Assembly (NCBI RefSeq): GCF_015209595.1
Contig: NZ_JADEYS010000008.1
Span: forward strand, 1-64,000
Source: Pontibacterium sinense
GTDB lineage: Bacteria; Pseudomonadota; Gammaproteobacteria; Pseudomonadales; Balneatricaceae
Direction: 5' to 3'
Length of the DNA: 64,000 bases
How positions within the stretch are numbered: position 1 is the first letter of the stretch; each line of letters begins with the position of its first letter. Positions 8,221 to 17,039 of this stretch are shown here, in pieces. Made by a program: the position numbers and the translations under genes. Under the pieces are notes generated by a model, which was not told where the DNA came from, did no database searches, and saw nothing but the letters and a program-made list of their open reading frames with translations.

Positions 8221-8772
8221 GTGATCTTGCTCCCACGGTCCGAGTGGGCATGAAGACAGTACTGAATAACATCACAGACACACATTATGCGGCGATATAA
8301 ACCACCGTATGGGTTCCCACGGAGGACCATGGGAACCAGGGGCAGATATTACATGTCGTTCCCACGCTCCGCGTGGGCATGAAGACAGTACTGAATAACA
8401 TAATAGACACACAGTATGCGGCGATATAAACCACCGTATGGGTTCCCACGGAGGACCATGGGAACCAGGATCAGATGTTACATCTCGTTTCCACACTCCG
8501 CGTGGGTATGAAGACAATACTGAATAACATCACAGACACACATTATGCGGCGATATAAACCACCGTATGGGTTCCCACGGAGGACCATGGGAACCAGGGG
8601 CAAATGTTACATCTCGTTCCCACACTCCGCGTGGGTATGAAGATAATACTGAATAACATCACAGACACACATTATGCGGCGATATAAACCACCGTATGGG
8701 TTCCCACGAGGACCATGGGAACCAGGGACAAATGTTACATCTCGTTCCCACGCTCCTGCGTGGGAATGCAGA
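8221..8772. repeat. Tandem array of a 129-bp unit rich in palindromes
   Basis: Four complete units start at about 8229, 8358, 8487 and 8616; a partial fifth starts at 8744. The spacing is exactly 129, 129, 129 and 128 bp. Each unit contains two hairpins. One is a short CCCACGCTCCGCGTGGG type, with sequence changes between copies. The other is GGTTCCCA, a 10-base loop and TGGGAACC, at 8312-8337 in the first unit. Between them the sequence (TGAAGACAGTACTGAATAAC and onwards) is nearly constant. Reading frames inside the array only reflect the period and are not genes. Similar CGTTCCCACGC/GCGTGGGAA palindromes are scattered in many proteobacterial genomes, so amplification of an intergenic palindromic element is likely. 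Confidence 0.92.
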
Positions 8773-8888
8773 CGGTTCCAATGTTCACGGATGTCAGAGC
8801 TTAGATTCTGTGCATCTACACGGGCTTGAATAATCAACCCCGCCCCATAACCACCAACTTTTGGTAAAAGCAATTTGGAGAACCTGTT

Positions 8889-9512
8889 ATGACAACCCGT
8901 AAACTGCACCGTCATGTACTGTCGGGCCATGCCCATCGTGCTGAACTGTTTCTTTCTCTGCTGGGCCTGGAAGCGGAAATGATCGATGTCGATCTGATGA
9001 ATGGTGCTCATAAAGAGCCAGAGTTTCTGGAGATGAATATCTTTGGACAGATTCCGGTGCTGGAAGATGGCGATACGGTGATCTCTGATGCCAACGCGAT
9101 TCTGGTGTATCTGGCACAGAAATACGACGGCAGTGGACGCTGGTATCCAACGGATGCAGAGACCGCTGCAGCCGTTCAGCGTTTTCTGTCGGTTGCAGCA
9201 GGGCAGGTCGCCAGTGGCCCGGCATCTGCGCGTTTAGTGAATGTATTTGGTGCAACGCTGGATCACGACCGTGCGATCTCGATTGCCCATGCGATCCTGA
9301 CGATTCTGGATCAACACCTTGAGGGACGAGACTGGCTGGCGGGTGATGGGGCAACCATTGCGGATATTGCTAATTACTCCTACATCGCACATGCACCGGA
9401 AGGTGATGTTTCTCTGGAGCCCTATGCCAGTGTCCGCAGCTGGTTAGCGCGTATTGAGGCACTGCCCGGGTTTGTTGCCATGCCGGTATCTGCGGCGGGC
9501 CTCAATGCCTGA
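8889..9512 (+). CDS. Glutathione S-transferase family protein
   Basis: A 207-residue cytosolic GST. The N-terminal thioredoxin-like domain (residues 1-80) has HVLSGHAHRAELFLSLLGLE, the cis-Pro loop GQIPVLEDGD and the glutathione-contacting ISDANAILVYLA. The helical C-terminal domain carries WLAGDGATIADIANYSYI, the conserved N-capping box region. A Ser near the N-terminus (LSGHAHR) would be the likely activating residue. The substrate is unknown. It follows the palindromic repeat array and the ferredoxin-reductase fusion on the same strand, so it may share a detoxification role with them. Confidence 0.88.
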   Translation: MTTRKLHRHVLSGHAHRAELFLSLLGLEAEMIDVDLMNGAHKEPEFLEMNIFGQIPVLEDGDTVISDANAILVYLAQKYDGSGRWYPTDAETAAAVQRFLSVAAGQVASGPASARLVNVFGATLDHDRAISIAHAILTILDQHLEGRDWLAGDGATIADIANYSYIAHAPEGDVSLEPYASVRSWLARIEALPGFVAMPVSAAGLNA

Positions 9513-9737
9513 TCATTATTTAATACGATTGGTAACAGCGTAGAGGCCATCATCTGCACTGTTACACTTAAATGAAATTTATAAGGGTAAACCCTTGGTT
9601 TTTCTTGATGTCCCTTGCGTTCTGAGACAGACTAGCTGAATCAGAAAGTGTGTGGCTGGAGCTTGCTTATCGTATCCATCGGATACGTCATTCCCGTCGC
9701 AACAGAAATAAAGCGTTAGAGCGTTAAGGGGCAGAAT

Positions 9738-11159
9738 ATGTTTATCAACGGTGAATGGATCAAATCCGACAACACCTTCGCAGTGTTTAATCCGGCCAAT
9801 GGTGAAGAGATTGGACAGGTGACAGATGGCAACCGTGAGGATGCCAAGCGGGCCATTGATGCCGCACAGGCTGCGTTACCCACCTGGTCTGCACTGACGG
9901 TGTACCAGCGTTCGGATTACCTGCGCCGCGCCTACGAGCTGATGATTGAGCGTAAAGCGGACCTTGCCGCACTGATGACCAAAGAGCAGGGCAAGCCGAT
10001 TAAAGCGGCGATGGCAGAAGTACAGTACGGTGCGGATTACCTACTGTGGTTTGCCGAAGAGGTCAAACGTAGTTACGGTGAAACCATTCCTTCTGCACGC
10101 TCCGATCAACGCTTTCTGGTGCATCGTCAACCGTTGGGTGTTGTCGCTGCCGTGACCCCCTGGAACTACCCTGTGTCGATGATCACCCGTAAAGTTGCGC
10201 CAGCCATTGCCGCGGGATGCACGATTGTGCTGAAACCGGCTGAGGCGACACCGCTATGCGCAATCGCAATCTTTGAAATTCTGCAGGAAGTGGGCGTGCC
10301 AGCCGGTGTGATCAATCTGGTGACTAGCAATACACCGGGACCGATTGGGGAAGAGTTCTGCACCAATCCGGTGGTCAAAAAGCTGACCTTTACTGGCTCC
10401 ACTGCAGTGGGTAAAAAACTGGCGCAGGATGCCGCACCGCAACTGAAACGTGTGTCCATGGAGTTAGGAGGGCACGCGCCGTTTATCGTCTTTGATGATG
10501 CCGATCCGATCCATGCGGCGAAAGGCGCAGCACTGGTGAAATTCCTCAACACCGGACAAGCTTGTATCAGCCCTAACCGTATCTTTGTACAGCGTTCCAT
10601 TATCGAGCCGTTCCTGGCTGAGTTCGAAAACCGTATCGCCAAAATGCGTGCCGGGAGTGGCACCGAACAAGGCGTGAATATTGGCCCATTGGTGAATGAA
10701 GCGGCGGTGAATAAGGTAAATAATCAGGTCGTTGATGCAATGGAGAAAGGTGCCAAACTGCATGCCGGGGGTAAAGTGCTTACCGAAGGAGGATTAGAAA
10801 AAGGTAACTTCTATGCTCCAACACTGCTGAGTGGTATCACTGAAGAGATGCTGATCTACCGTGAAGAGACCTTCGGTCCGGTGGCTGCGGTGATTCCGTT
10901 TGATACACAGGAAGAGGTTCTGGAAAAAGCCAACGATACCAATTACGGCTTAGCCGCGTATGTGTATACCCAGAATATGTCCCGTGCGATGCGCATGTTT
11001 GAAGGCCTACACTTTGGCATGGTGGGCATTAACGATATCAATCCAACCAGTGCTGCGGCACCGTTTGGCGGGATGAAAGAGAGTGGGCTTGGTCGTGAAG
11101 GTGCGCGTGAAGGCCTGATGGAATATTACGAAACGAAGTTGGCGGGTATTTCGATTTAG
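9738..11159 (+). CDS. NAD(P)-dependent aldehyde dehydrogenase, succinate-semialdehyde dehydrogenase type
   Basis: A 473-residue aldehyde dehydrogenase closest in feel to the GabD/Sad group, which oxidises succinate semialdehyde and related aldehydes to acids. Visible motifs: TPWNYPVSMITRKVAPA (cofactor region), TFTGSTAVGK, the general base Glu242 in SMELGGHAP, the nucleophile Cys276 in NTGQACISPNR, and EETFGPVAAVIPF. AAAPFGGMKESGLGREG closes the C-terminus. Ribosome binding site AAGGGG lies just upstream. It stands alone between the GST and a signalling gene, so the exact aldehyde is inference. Confidence 0.88.
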   Translation: MFINGEWIKSDNTFAVFNPANGEEIGQVTDGNREDAKRAIDAAQAALPTWSALTVYQRSDYLRRAYELMIERKADLAALMTKEQGKPIKAAMAEVQYGADYLLWFAEEVKRSYGETIPSARSDQRFLVHRQPLGVVAAVTPWNYPVSMITRKVAPAIAAGCTIVLKPAEATPLCAIAIFEILQEVGVPAGVINLVTSNTPGPIGEEFCTNPVVKKLTFTGSTAVGKKLAQDAAPQLKRVSMELGGHAPFIVFDDADPIHAAKGAALVKFLNTGQACISPNRIFVQRSIIEPFLAEFENRIAKMRAGSGTEQGVNIGPLVNEAAVNKVNNQVVDAMEKGAKLHAGGKVLTEGGLEKGNFYAPTLLSGITEEMLIYREETFGPVAAVIPFDTQEEVLEKANDTNYGLAAYVYTQNMSRAMRMFEGLHFGMVGINDINPTSAAAPFGGMKESGLGREGAREGLMEYYETKLAGISI

Positions 11160-11651
11160 TCCAGACTGAAGACCAAACCGTAACTATTTAGCAGGTACTT
11201 CAGGTGCCTGCTAAATGTGGTATCTGGAAGGTGATTCATTCACCTTCTATATCGTATTTTATTGTATGAGATACGTATCAGATATTGGTTTAAACCCCAC
11301 CGATTCCCCCCCGACAACCTATCTATTTAGGGGCATGCACGCTTAGGTGTCCATCTGATTTGTTATAAGGCAAGGGATTTATAGCTATTTCAGTTCTTAA
11401 TAAGCGCCCCTTTTGGATGTCTGTCCCATACCCTTTCGGGGGCATTTATTGCGCCGATTTGTGAAAAAACCTTGTGAGACAACCCCTTAAAAAACCCTGT
11501 ATTAAACAGGTGTTTTGACGCCGGTATTGCTGAGCCAGATCAACGGGTTTAATGATTTAACCTATTGAATTTAATAGATTGATCATGCAGTATCGAGCTT
11601 ACATTCTCCCTGGAATATGTGCTGGTTTGTTAAACCGCTTTCAGGTGCAGA
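11160..11651. other. 492-bp intergenic region with a possible terminator hairpin
   Basis: No gene is seen. TTAGCAGG at 11190-11198 pairs with CCTGCTAA at 11208-11216 around TACTTCAGGTG; this could terminate the aldehyde dehydrogenase transcript, though no T-run follows. The rest, AT-rich toward 11550, likely contains the promoter of the downstream GGDEF-EAL gene. I saw no recognisable c-di-GMP riboswitch. Confidence 0.4.
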
Positions 11652-14312
11652 ATGCCCGTCGTCCGTTGGTGGAGTTTGCACTTGAGTAGTAACAAGGCAA
11701 TACCCGGTGTATCAACAAAAAACAGCGTTATTCAATCCCTATTGCTTCCGGTTGGGGCTATCTTCTTTATCTCTGTTCTGGTGGTGGGTTACCTCTGGAC
11801 CAGCAGTGAGTTTAGAAAGCTGGATGAGGAGAATCAGCGCTATGAATTGGAATACCTCGAAAATCAGAAAGTCGTGCTGCGCGCAGAGGTTCAGCGCGTC
11901 AAATCACTGCTGCTGCGTGAAAAAGCGAATGCCGAGTCGCAGCTCAAAAGCTCGCTGAAAGAGCGTATTGATGATGCGTATCTGATCGCCTCCAGTATTT
12001 ATGAGCGTAGTAAAAACCGTTATTCAGATGATGTGATTCAGCACATGATCATCGCTGCGCTGCAAGATATGCGTTTGAAAGATGACGGTTATTACTTCAT
12101 TACCACGCTGGACGGTGAGATGAAACTCTACCCACCTGATGATTCTGTTATTGGCCGCAGTGCAAGGGATGCGTTTAATGCCAACGGTGGTGATGTCGTG
12201 TTTCGAATGGGTGAACTGGCTAAACAGCAAAAAGAAGGGTTTATCAGTTATCCGTGGGCGCGCGCCGGTTACGTTGGAGAGGAACACCGTAAATTCAGTT
12301 ACATCAAGCGCTTTAAACCTTACGACTGGGTCATTGGAACGGGCGCATATCTCGATAACTTTGAGGAAGAGATCAAGCATCAGATCTTCAGGAAAGTTTC
12401 TGAAATCAGTTACGGTACCCGAGAAGAAGGTTACTTCTTTATCAACTCCTATGACGGTGATCTGTTCGTGACCAACGGACAGTATTTTGCGGGTAAGAAA
12501 AATATCTGGGATGTCGAAGACGCGCGAGGCCAGAAAGTGGTGCAGGCAAACGCTGCGCTGGCGAAGGAGAATCCAGAGGGTGGATTCAGCACGTATTTCT
12601 GGAAAAAGAACACCGATGAAGTTGCCGAAAAAATATCTTACGTACTGGGGATGGATGAGTGGGGAATCTTTATCGGTTCCGGGGCTTATCTTGATACGGT
12701 GCGTAATGAGCTTAAACGTCGCGAATCGCTATTAGCGGAACAGGTGAAAGTTCGTATCTACAGCGCCGCATCAGTATTAGGGATTGCGCTGTTGGTGGTG
12801 CTGGCTGCGATGTGGCTGATAGGCCATCGTTTGGCGCGTAATATTCGTCTGATTCAGTGCAGCTTTGAACATTCCGCCACCAGTCGCCAGCATATTGATA
12901 TTGAAGATGTGTACTTTGATGAGTTTCGCTCATTGGCGGCCAGTGCGAACGACATGATCGATGGCCTGAACCAACAGGCAGAAGAGCTGAGACATCGGGT
13001 ATTACACGACCAGCTGACATCGTTACCCAATCGATTGCAGGGCGCGAGCCACCTGAATCAGATGATCGAGCGCTCCATTAATACTCAGGCCGTTGTCGCG
13101 CTGCTGTTTATTGATCTGGATAATTTTAAAGAGATCAACGACACCTTAGGGCACTCTGCGGGTGACGAGCTGCTACAGAAAGTGTCACTGCGTCTGCAAC
13201 GAGTGGTGCGTGAGGAAGATATCGTTGCGCGTTTGGGTGGAGATGAGTTTACGGTGATTACCGGTTTGCTGAACGAGCGAGCTGACGCTGCGGTGATCGC
13301 GGATAAGTTGCTCAGCGCTTTCCAAAAACCGTTCTCAATTGAAAGTACAGAACTGCATGTGACAGCCAGTATCGGTATTAGCATGTTCCCGGATGATGGC
13401 TTGGACGCTGAAATCTTGCTGCGAAATGCAGATTCTGCCATGTATGAGGCCAAGCGGGATGGCCGCAACGGTTTCCGTTTTTATACCCCGGATATGACGG
13501 TTGAAGTTCGTCAGCGGGTGATGATGATGGATGAGTTACGTGAAGCCATCGAGAAGCAACAGTTCTTGCTGCACTTTCAGCCTCAAGTATGCCTGACGAC
13601 GGGCGAAGTGATTGGCGCTGAGGCGCTGGTACGCTGGATGCATCCAGAGAAAGGGCTGATTCCTCCGAATGACTTTATTCCTTATGCGGAGTCGAGCGGC
13701 CAGATCGCTCAGATCGGGGAATGGGTACTCATGGAAGCTTGTACCAAAATGTCGGAGTGGCGGGCTCAGGGCTACAATCTACGTAAAGTGGCGGTCAACA
13801 TCTCCAACCAGCAATTGCGGCGTAAATCACTGGTGATGCTGGTTAAGCAGGCGCTTGCTGACACGAAGTGTCAGCCCGAGACGTTAGAGCTGGAGATTAC
13901 GGAAAGCACCTTGATGCAGAATCCGGAAGATATGGTCGAAGAGCTGGTGCAGTTGAAGGCACTTGGCGTCAGTCTGGCGATTGATGATTTTGGTACGGGC
14001 TACTCATCATTGAGCTATCTGAAGCAGTTACCGATCAACAAGCTGAAGATAGACCGGTCGTTTGTGCGTGATCTGGATGTGGATGAAAACGATCGGGCGA
14101 TTACCCGTGCGATTATCGCCTTGGGCAAAAGTTTGAATCTGACCGTGATTGCGGAAGGCGTAGAGTACGCATCACAGGTTTCGTTTCTGGCGTCTGAACA
14201 GTGTGAGCAGATTCAGGGCTATTTATACAGTAAGCCGCTGCCAGAAGAGGCGTTCCTTGCATACCTGAAAGAGCACAAATCCCGTCGGGAGGAGATGGCA
14301 GAGTGGATCTGA
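11652..14312 (+). CDS. Membrane-bound GGDEF-EAL protein with double Cache sensor
   Basis: An 886-residue inner-membrane protein acting on the second messenger c-di-GMP. A membrane segment near residues 28-50 is followed by a periplasmic region with two related Cache-type modules: DDGYYFITTLDGEMKLYPP with YDWVIGTGAYLD, then EEGYFFINSYDGDLFVTNG with EWGIFIGSGAYLD. A second membrane segment lies at about 375-395. The GGDEF motif is intact (residues 529-533, RLGGDEF), and an RxxD inhibitory site (REED) sits five residues before it. The EAL domain is intact too (EAL at 657-659; DDFGTGYSS near 778). Both cyclase and phosphodiesterase activity are possible; the net direction cannot be told. The ligand of the Cache pair is unknown. 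Confidence 0.93.
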   Translation: MPVVRWWSLHLSSNKAIPGVSTKNSVIQSLLLPVGAIFFISVLVVGYLWTSSEFRKLDEENQRYELEYLENQKVVLRAEVQRVKSLLLREKANAESQLKSSLKERIDDAYLIASSIYERSKNRYSDDVIQHMIIAALQDMRLKDDGYYFITTLDGEMKLYPPDDSVIGRSARDAFNANGGDVVFRMGELAKQQKEGFISYPWARAGYVGEEHRKFSYIKRFKPYDWVIGTGAYLDNFEEEIKHQIFRKVSEISYGTREEGYFFINSYDGDLFVTNGQYFAGKKNIWDVEDARGQKVVQANAALAKENPEGGFSTYFWKKNTDEVAEKISYVLGMDEWGIFIGSGAYLDTVRNELKRRESLLAEQVKVRIYSAASVLGIALLVVLAAMWLIGHRLARNIRLIQCSFEHSATSRQHIDIEDVYFDEFRSLAASANDMIDGLNQQAEELRHRVLHDQLTSLPNRLQGASHLNQMIERSINTQAVVALLFIDLDNFKEINDTLGHSAGDELLQKVSLRLQRVVREEDIVARLGGDEFTVITGLLNERADAAVIADKLLSAFQKPFSIESTELHVTASIGISMFPDDGLDAEILLRNADSAMYEAKRDGRNGFRFYTPDMTVEVRQRVMMMDELREAIEKQQFLLHFQPQVCLTTGEVIGAEALVRWMHPEKGLIPPNDFIPYAESSGQIAQIGEWVLMEACTKMSEWRAQGYNLRKVAVNISNQQLRRKSLVMLVKQALADTKCQPETLELEITESTLMQNPEDMVEELVQLKALGVSLAIDDFGTGYSSLSYLKQLPINKLKIDRSFVRDLDVDENDRAITRAIIALGKSLNLTVIAEGVEYASQVSFLASEQCEQIQGYLYSKPLPEEAFLAYLKEHKSRREEMAEWI

Positions 14313-14339
14313 CCCTCTGCCATGGTTGGCGGTGACGAC

Positions 14340-14714
14340 TTAGATCTCGTCGCTGCCATCAATCCAATGCAGTGCTTGCAGAAACTGTGAGCCGGTAAAG
14401 TGACGTGTCTCACCACTGACGATCAGATCGCCGATTTTGGCGAGCCAGTTGATCCAGTCCGCATCACCGACGACCGCCAGGCGGATGAAGTCATTTCGAT
14501 GAGCCATACCAAACTTTGCATCTTCCCATAACGCAGCTGCTTCAAATCCGGTAAAACCGTGATCCAGATACAACAGTACGCGTACCTTCTGGTGAGCTTC
14601 GACTTTCTCTTCCACCATCGGAATGAAGATGTCCTGATAATCCTTCGCTGTCAGTGTATCGGTGGCCTGAACAACGATAAGATCACCTGCGGTTTCCGGT
14701 AAAACGTAAAGCAT
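14340..14714 (-). CDS. SpoIIAA-like (STAS superfamily) protein
   Basis: A 124-residue cytoplasmic protein of the SpoIIAA-like group (DUF3478). It shows the alternating strand-helix pattern LIVVQATDTLTAKDYQDIF, KVRVLLYLDHGFTGFEAAA and FIRLAVVGDADWINWLAKI. The family binds nonpolar ligands or membranes in structural studies, but its role is unclear. The start at 14714 (MLYVLPETAG) is preferred because AGAAGGT lies upstream; a longer in-frame start at 14759 lacks one. It converges with the GGDEF-EAL gene, leaving only 27 bases between stops. Confidence 0.75.
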   Translation of the reverse strand: MLYVLPETAGDLIVVQATDTLTAKDYQDIFIPMVEEKVEAHQKVRVLLYLDHGFTGFEAAALWEDAKFGMAHRNDFIRLAVVGDADWINWLAKIGDLIVSGETRHFTGSQFLQALHWIDGSDEI

Positions 14715-14867
14715 GGCTATGACCTTCTGTAAGTCTGTTTGGGCGGGGATTATACGCACTAATCTAATGATAGACAGTGATCGAACGTCCTATGCAGATG
14801 CTTTTATTTAACGTCTAGAGCCTGGCTCTGGTATAGTGCTTCACCTGATTATTAACGGGTCCCATCG

Positions 14868-15341
14868 ATGAATTACATTCCTTTTTCTGAGTACAAAAAA
14901 GCCTGGATTTTCCGTCACCGCGATCTGCCGGTGAGTGCTGAAGATCTGGAACAGATCAAACCGATGACGGAAAAGCGTTCCGCTGAAGTTTGGGCTCAGA
15001 ATGTCAGCCGAGAAAGCACCCACTACAGTTACTTTTGCAAAGATGACTGGGCTGGCAAGGGGAATACCTGGACTGAGAGTGCTAGTTGGCAAGGGGCGTG
15101 GGATCGCGAAGATCCATCTCTGCCGGAAGAACTGGCCGCGTTTATCGAGTGGGATGACAATACGGTTGTTTACTTCTGCTACTCCAGCGAACATGTGATT
15201 CAAACCACATGGGCGGTGTTTAAGCGTAGCTGGAAGAACTTCCTGTTTATGGATGATGGTCCGCTGCTGATCGGTCGTAAGCGTAAAGAGGTTGCGCAGT
15301 TTTTTGAGAACGGTCAGTTCAAGCTGGGTTGTCGACCTTAA
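14868..15341 (+). CDS. DUF2947 family protein
   Basis: A 157-residue protein of the DUF2947 family, which is found mainly in marine gammaproteobacteria and has no known function. It is rich in aromatic residues, with blocks SEYKKAWIFRHRDLPVSAED, YFCKDDWAGKGNTW and IEWDDNTVVYFCYSSEHVI. No signal peptide or membrane segment is visible, so it is probably cytoplasmic. Its start at 14868 gives the usual family length. A TATAGT box at 14832-14837 could be its -10 promoter element. The 3' end converges with the next LysR gene. Confidence 0.75.
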   Translation: MNYIPFSEYKKAWIFRHRDLPVSAEDLEQIKPMTEKRSAEVWAQNVSRESTHYSYFCKDDWAGKGNTWTESASWQGAWDREDPSLPEELAAFIEWDDNTVVYFCYSSEHVIQTTWAVFKRSWKNFLFMDDGPLLIGRKRKEVAQFFENGQFKLGCRP

Positions 15342-15369
15342 CCGCTCTGTTGTTTATTCCGCAGGGCTA

Positions 15370-16266
15370 TTATCCCTCCGGAAAGTGTTGCGCGACTGTC
15401 GAACGGATAAGTTCTCCCAGATGGCGGGTCGCGCGCCCTGCATAATCTCCCTGACTGTATACCAGATACAGTTGCACCCGGCGCTCCGAACCTTCCAACA
15501 TTGGCAGCGGTTTTAAGTGGCCTTGCTCCAGTTCCTCTCTGATCTTAACCTCTGGAAACCACGCATAACCGAGACCTTTGCAAGCGGCTTGAATCGACGT
15601 GCTCTGATTGCTGAGCGTCAGGCGTTGCTGAGAACCCAGCCACCCGGAGTCGGCACGCTGACTGCCCGAGTCCCGAACCACGAGCTGACAGTGTTGCCGC
15701 AGATCTTGATAGGTCAGTGAGCGGTTCAATTGGTGCAATGGGTAATCAGGATGGGCAACCGCAATAAACCGGATCAGTAATAGTGGATCGGCTAAAAAGC
15801 CGGGGGGGACGCTACCGGTGATGCCCAGATTAACTTCGCGTTTGACCAACGCCTCATAAGTACCGCTGAGCACAGTTTCCTGCATATCCACCCGTGTATG
15901 GGGGGCATCCTGACTGAATGTGGATAACGCATCCAGCAACAGCCAGGGTGGAAACAGGGTATCCACGGCAATATTGAGTTCCGCTTCCCACTCCTGCCCG
16001 AACTGCGCAGCCAATGCTTCGATCTGCTGTGCCTCGTGAACCAGTGTTTTGGCTCGCTGCAACAGGATCTGCCCGGCCGGGGTTAATTCGGCTTTGCGTC
16101 CCTGAATTGCCAGTACCGGGATCCCCAGACTGCTTTCCAGCTTCTGAATCGCATAACTTACCGCCGACTGGCTTTTGTTCAGAGCTTCTGCCGCCTGAGC
16201 ATAACCACCGTGTTCAACTACTGCGATCAGCGCCTGCCACTGCTCTAGTGAAACTTGTGTTTTCAT
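15370..16266 (-). CDS. LysR-family regulator, likely of the azoR operon
   Basis: A LysR-type regulator of 298 residues from the ATG at 16266 (MKTQVSLEQWQALIAVVEHG). The helix-turn-helix reads YAQAAEALNKSQSAVSYAIQ, then KLESSLGIPVL. The effector domain begins near ELNIAVDTLFPPW. A longer in-frame start at 16329 is possible but would extend the protein beyond the family N-terminus. The gene diverges from azoR with about 120 bp between starts, so control of the azoR-hydroquinone reductase-pirin set is the likely job. Redox or quinone sensing is inference from the neighbours. Confidence 0.88.
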   Translation of the reverse strand: MKTQVSLEQWQALIAVVEHGGYAQAAEALNKSQSAVSYAIQKLESSLGIPVLAIQGRKAELTPAGQILLQRAKTLVHEAQQIEALAAQFGQEWEAELNIAVDTLFPPWLLLDALSTFSQDAPHTRVDMQETVLSGTYEALVKREVNLGITGSVPPGFLADPLLLIRFIAVAHPDYPLHQLNRSLTYQDLRQHCQLVVRDSGSQRADSGWLGSQQRLTLSNQSTSIQAACKGLGYAWFPEVKIREELEQGHLKPLPMLEGSERRVQLYLVYSQGDYAGRATRHLGELIRSTVAQHFPEG

Positions 16267-16389
16267 AAATATATCTAAAAAACTGATAATAATGCGTATA
16301 TTTTCGCTGTTTTTAATCGGGTAAATCAATAGGAAAATAGCTTCATCAACTTATGAACACCGCGACATAACAGCATTCAGGAGTCATCC

Positions 16390-16992
16390 ATGAGCAAATT
16401 ACTACATATCAAAGCAAGCGTATTCGGAGATAACGGTCAGTCTAATCAGCTTGCGACTCGCTATATCGATCAGTGGCAGCAGAAGTTGCTTGGCAACGAA
16501 GTTGTCGTACGTGATTTGGTGGCTGATGCCGTACCGCATCTGGACGGTGAAGTGGTTGGCGCATTTTTTACCCCGGAAGAGCAGCGTAGCGAACAGCAAA
16601 ATACGATCGTCGCGTTTTCCGACACGCTGATTCAGGAGATCCGTGACGCTGACGAAATCGTGCTGGGATTGCCGCTGTATAACTTTGGTGTGCCTTCGCA
16701 GATGAAAGCGTATTTCGACCATCTGGCACGTGCTGGTGTGACCTTTACATACACTGACACAGGTCCGGTCGGTCTGATCGACGATAAACCGGTACGTGTA
16801 TTTGCGACCCGTGGTGGTTTGTACAAAGACACCGGGATGGATCATCAGGTGCCGTTCCTGAAACAGTTCCTCGGTTTTATCGGTCTGAATAACGTAGAGG
16901 TGATCTACGCCGAAGGCTTGAGCATGGACGGCGTTAAAGAGGAAGCACTGGCTAAAGCGCGTGGTGAAGTGGATCAGCTGATCTCAGCTTAA
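16390..16992 (+). CDS. azoR: FMN-dependent NADH:quinone/azo oxidoreductase
   Basis: A 200-residue AzoR (AcpD) type flavodoxin-fold enzyme that reduces quinones and azo compounds by two-electron transfer from NADH, avoiding semiquinones. It begins SKLLHIKASVFGDNGQSNQL, the usual FMN-phosphate loop. PLYNFGVPSQMKAYFDHLAR contacts the flavin, and VFATRGGLYKD lies near the active site. A GGAG-type ribosome binding site precedes the ATG. It is the first gene of a tight group with the glutathionyl-hydroquinone reductase (47-bp gap) and the pirin (15-bp gap); together they suit disposal of quinones. Confidence 0.92.
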   Translation: MSKLLHIKASVFGDNGQSNQLATRYIDQWQQKLLGNEVVVRDLVADAVPHLDGEVVGAFFTPEEQRSEQQNTIVAFSDTLIQEIRDADEIVLGLPLYNFGVPSQMKAYFDHLARAGVTFTYTDTGPVGLIDDKPVRVFATRGGLYKDTGMDHQVPFLKQFLGFIGLNNVEVIYAEGLSMDGVKEEALAKARGEVDQLISA

Positions 16993-17039
16993 TCGCGCAC
17001 TCAACCGATCCGGATAAACATCAAGGCAAGAGGTGAAAC

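Noticed and set aside
8272-8517. Minus-strand open frame of 81 codons
   Set aside because: It lies entirely inside the 129-bp tandem repeat and its translation repeats with the same period; there is no ribosome binding site.
8221-8772. CRISPR array
   Set aside because: Units are 129 bp with nearly identical sequence throughout; there are no short repeats with unique spacers and no cas genes.
11160-11651. c-di-GMP riboswitch ahead of the GGDEF-EAL gene
   Set aside because: I looked for the GEMM-type conserved core and found no convincing match.
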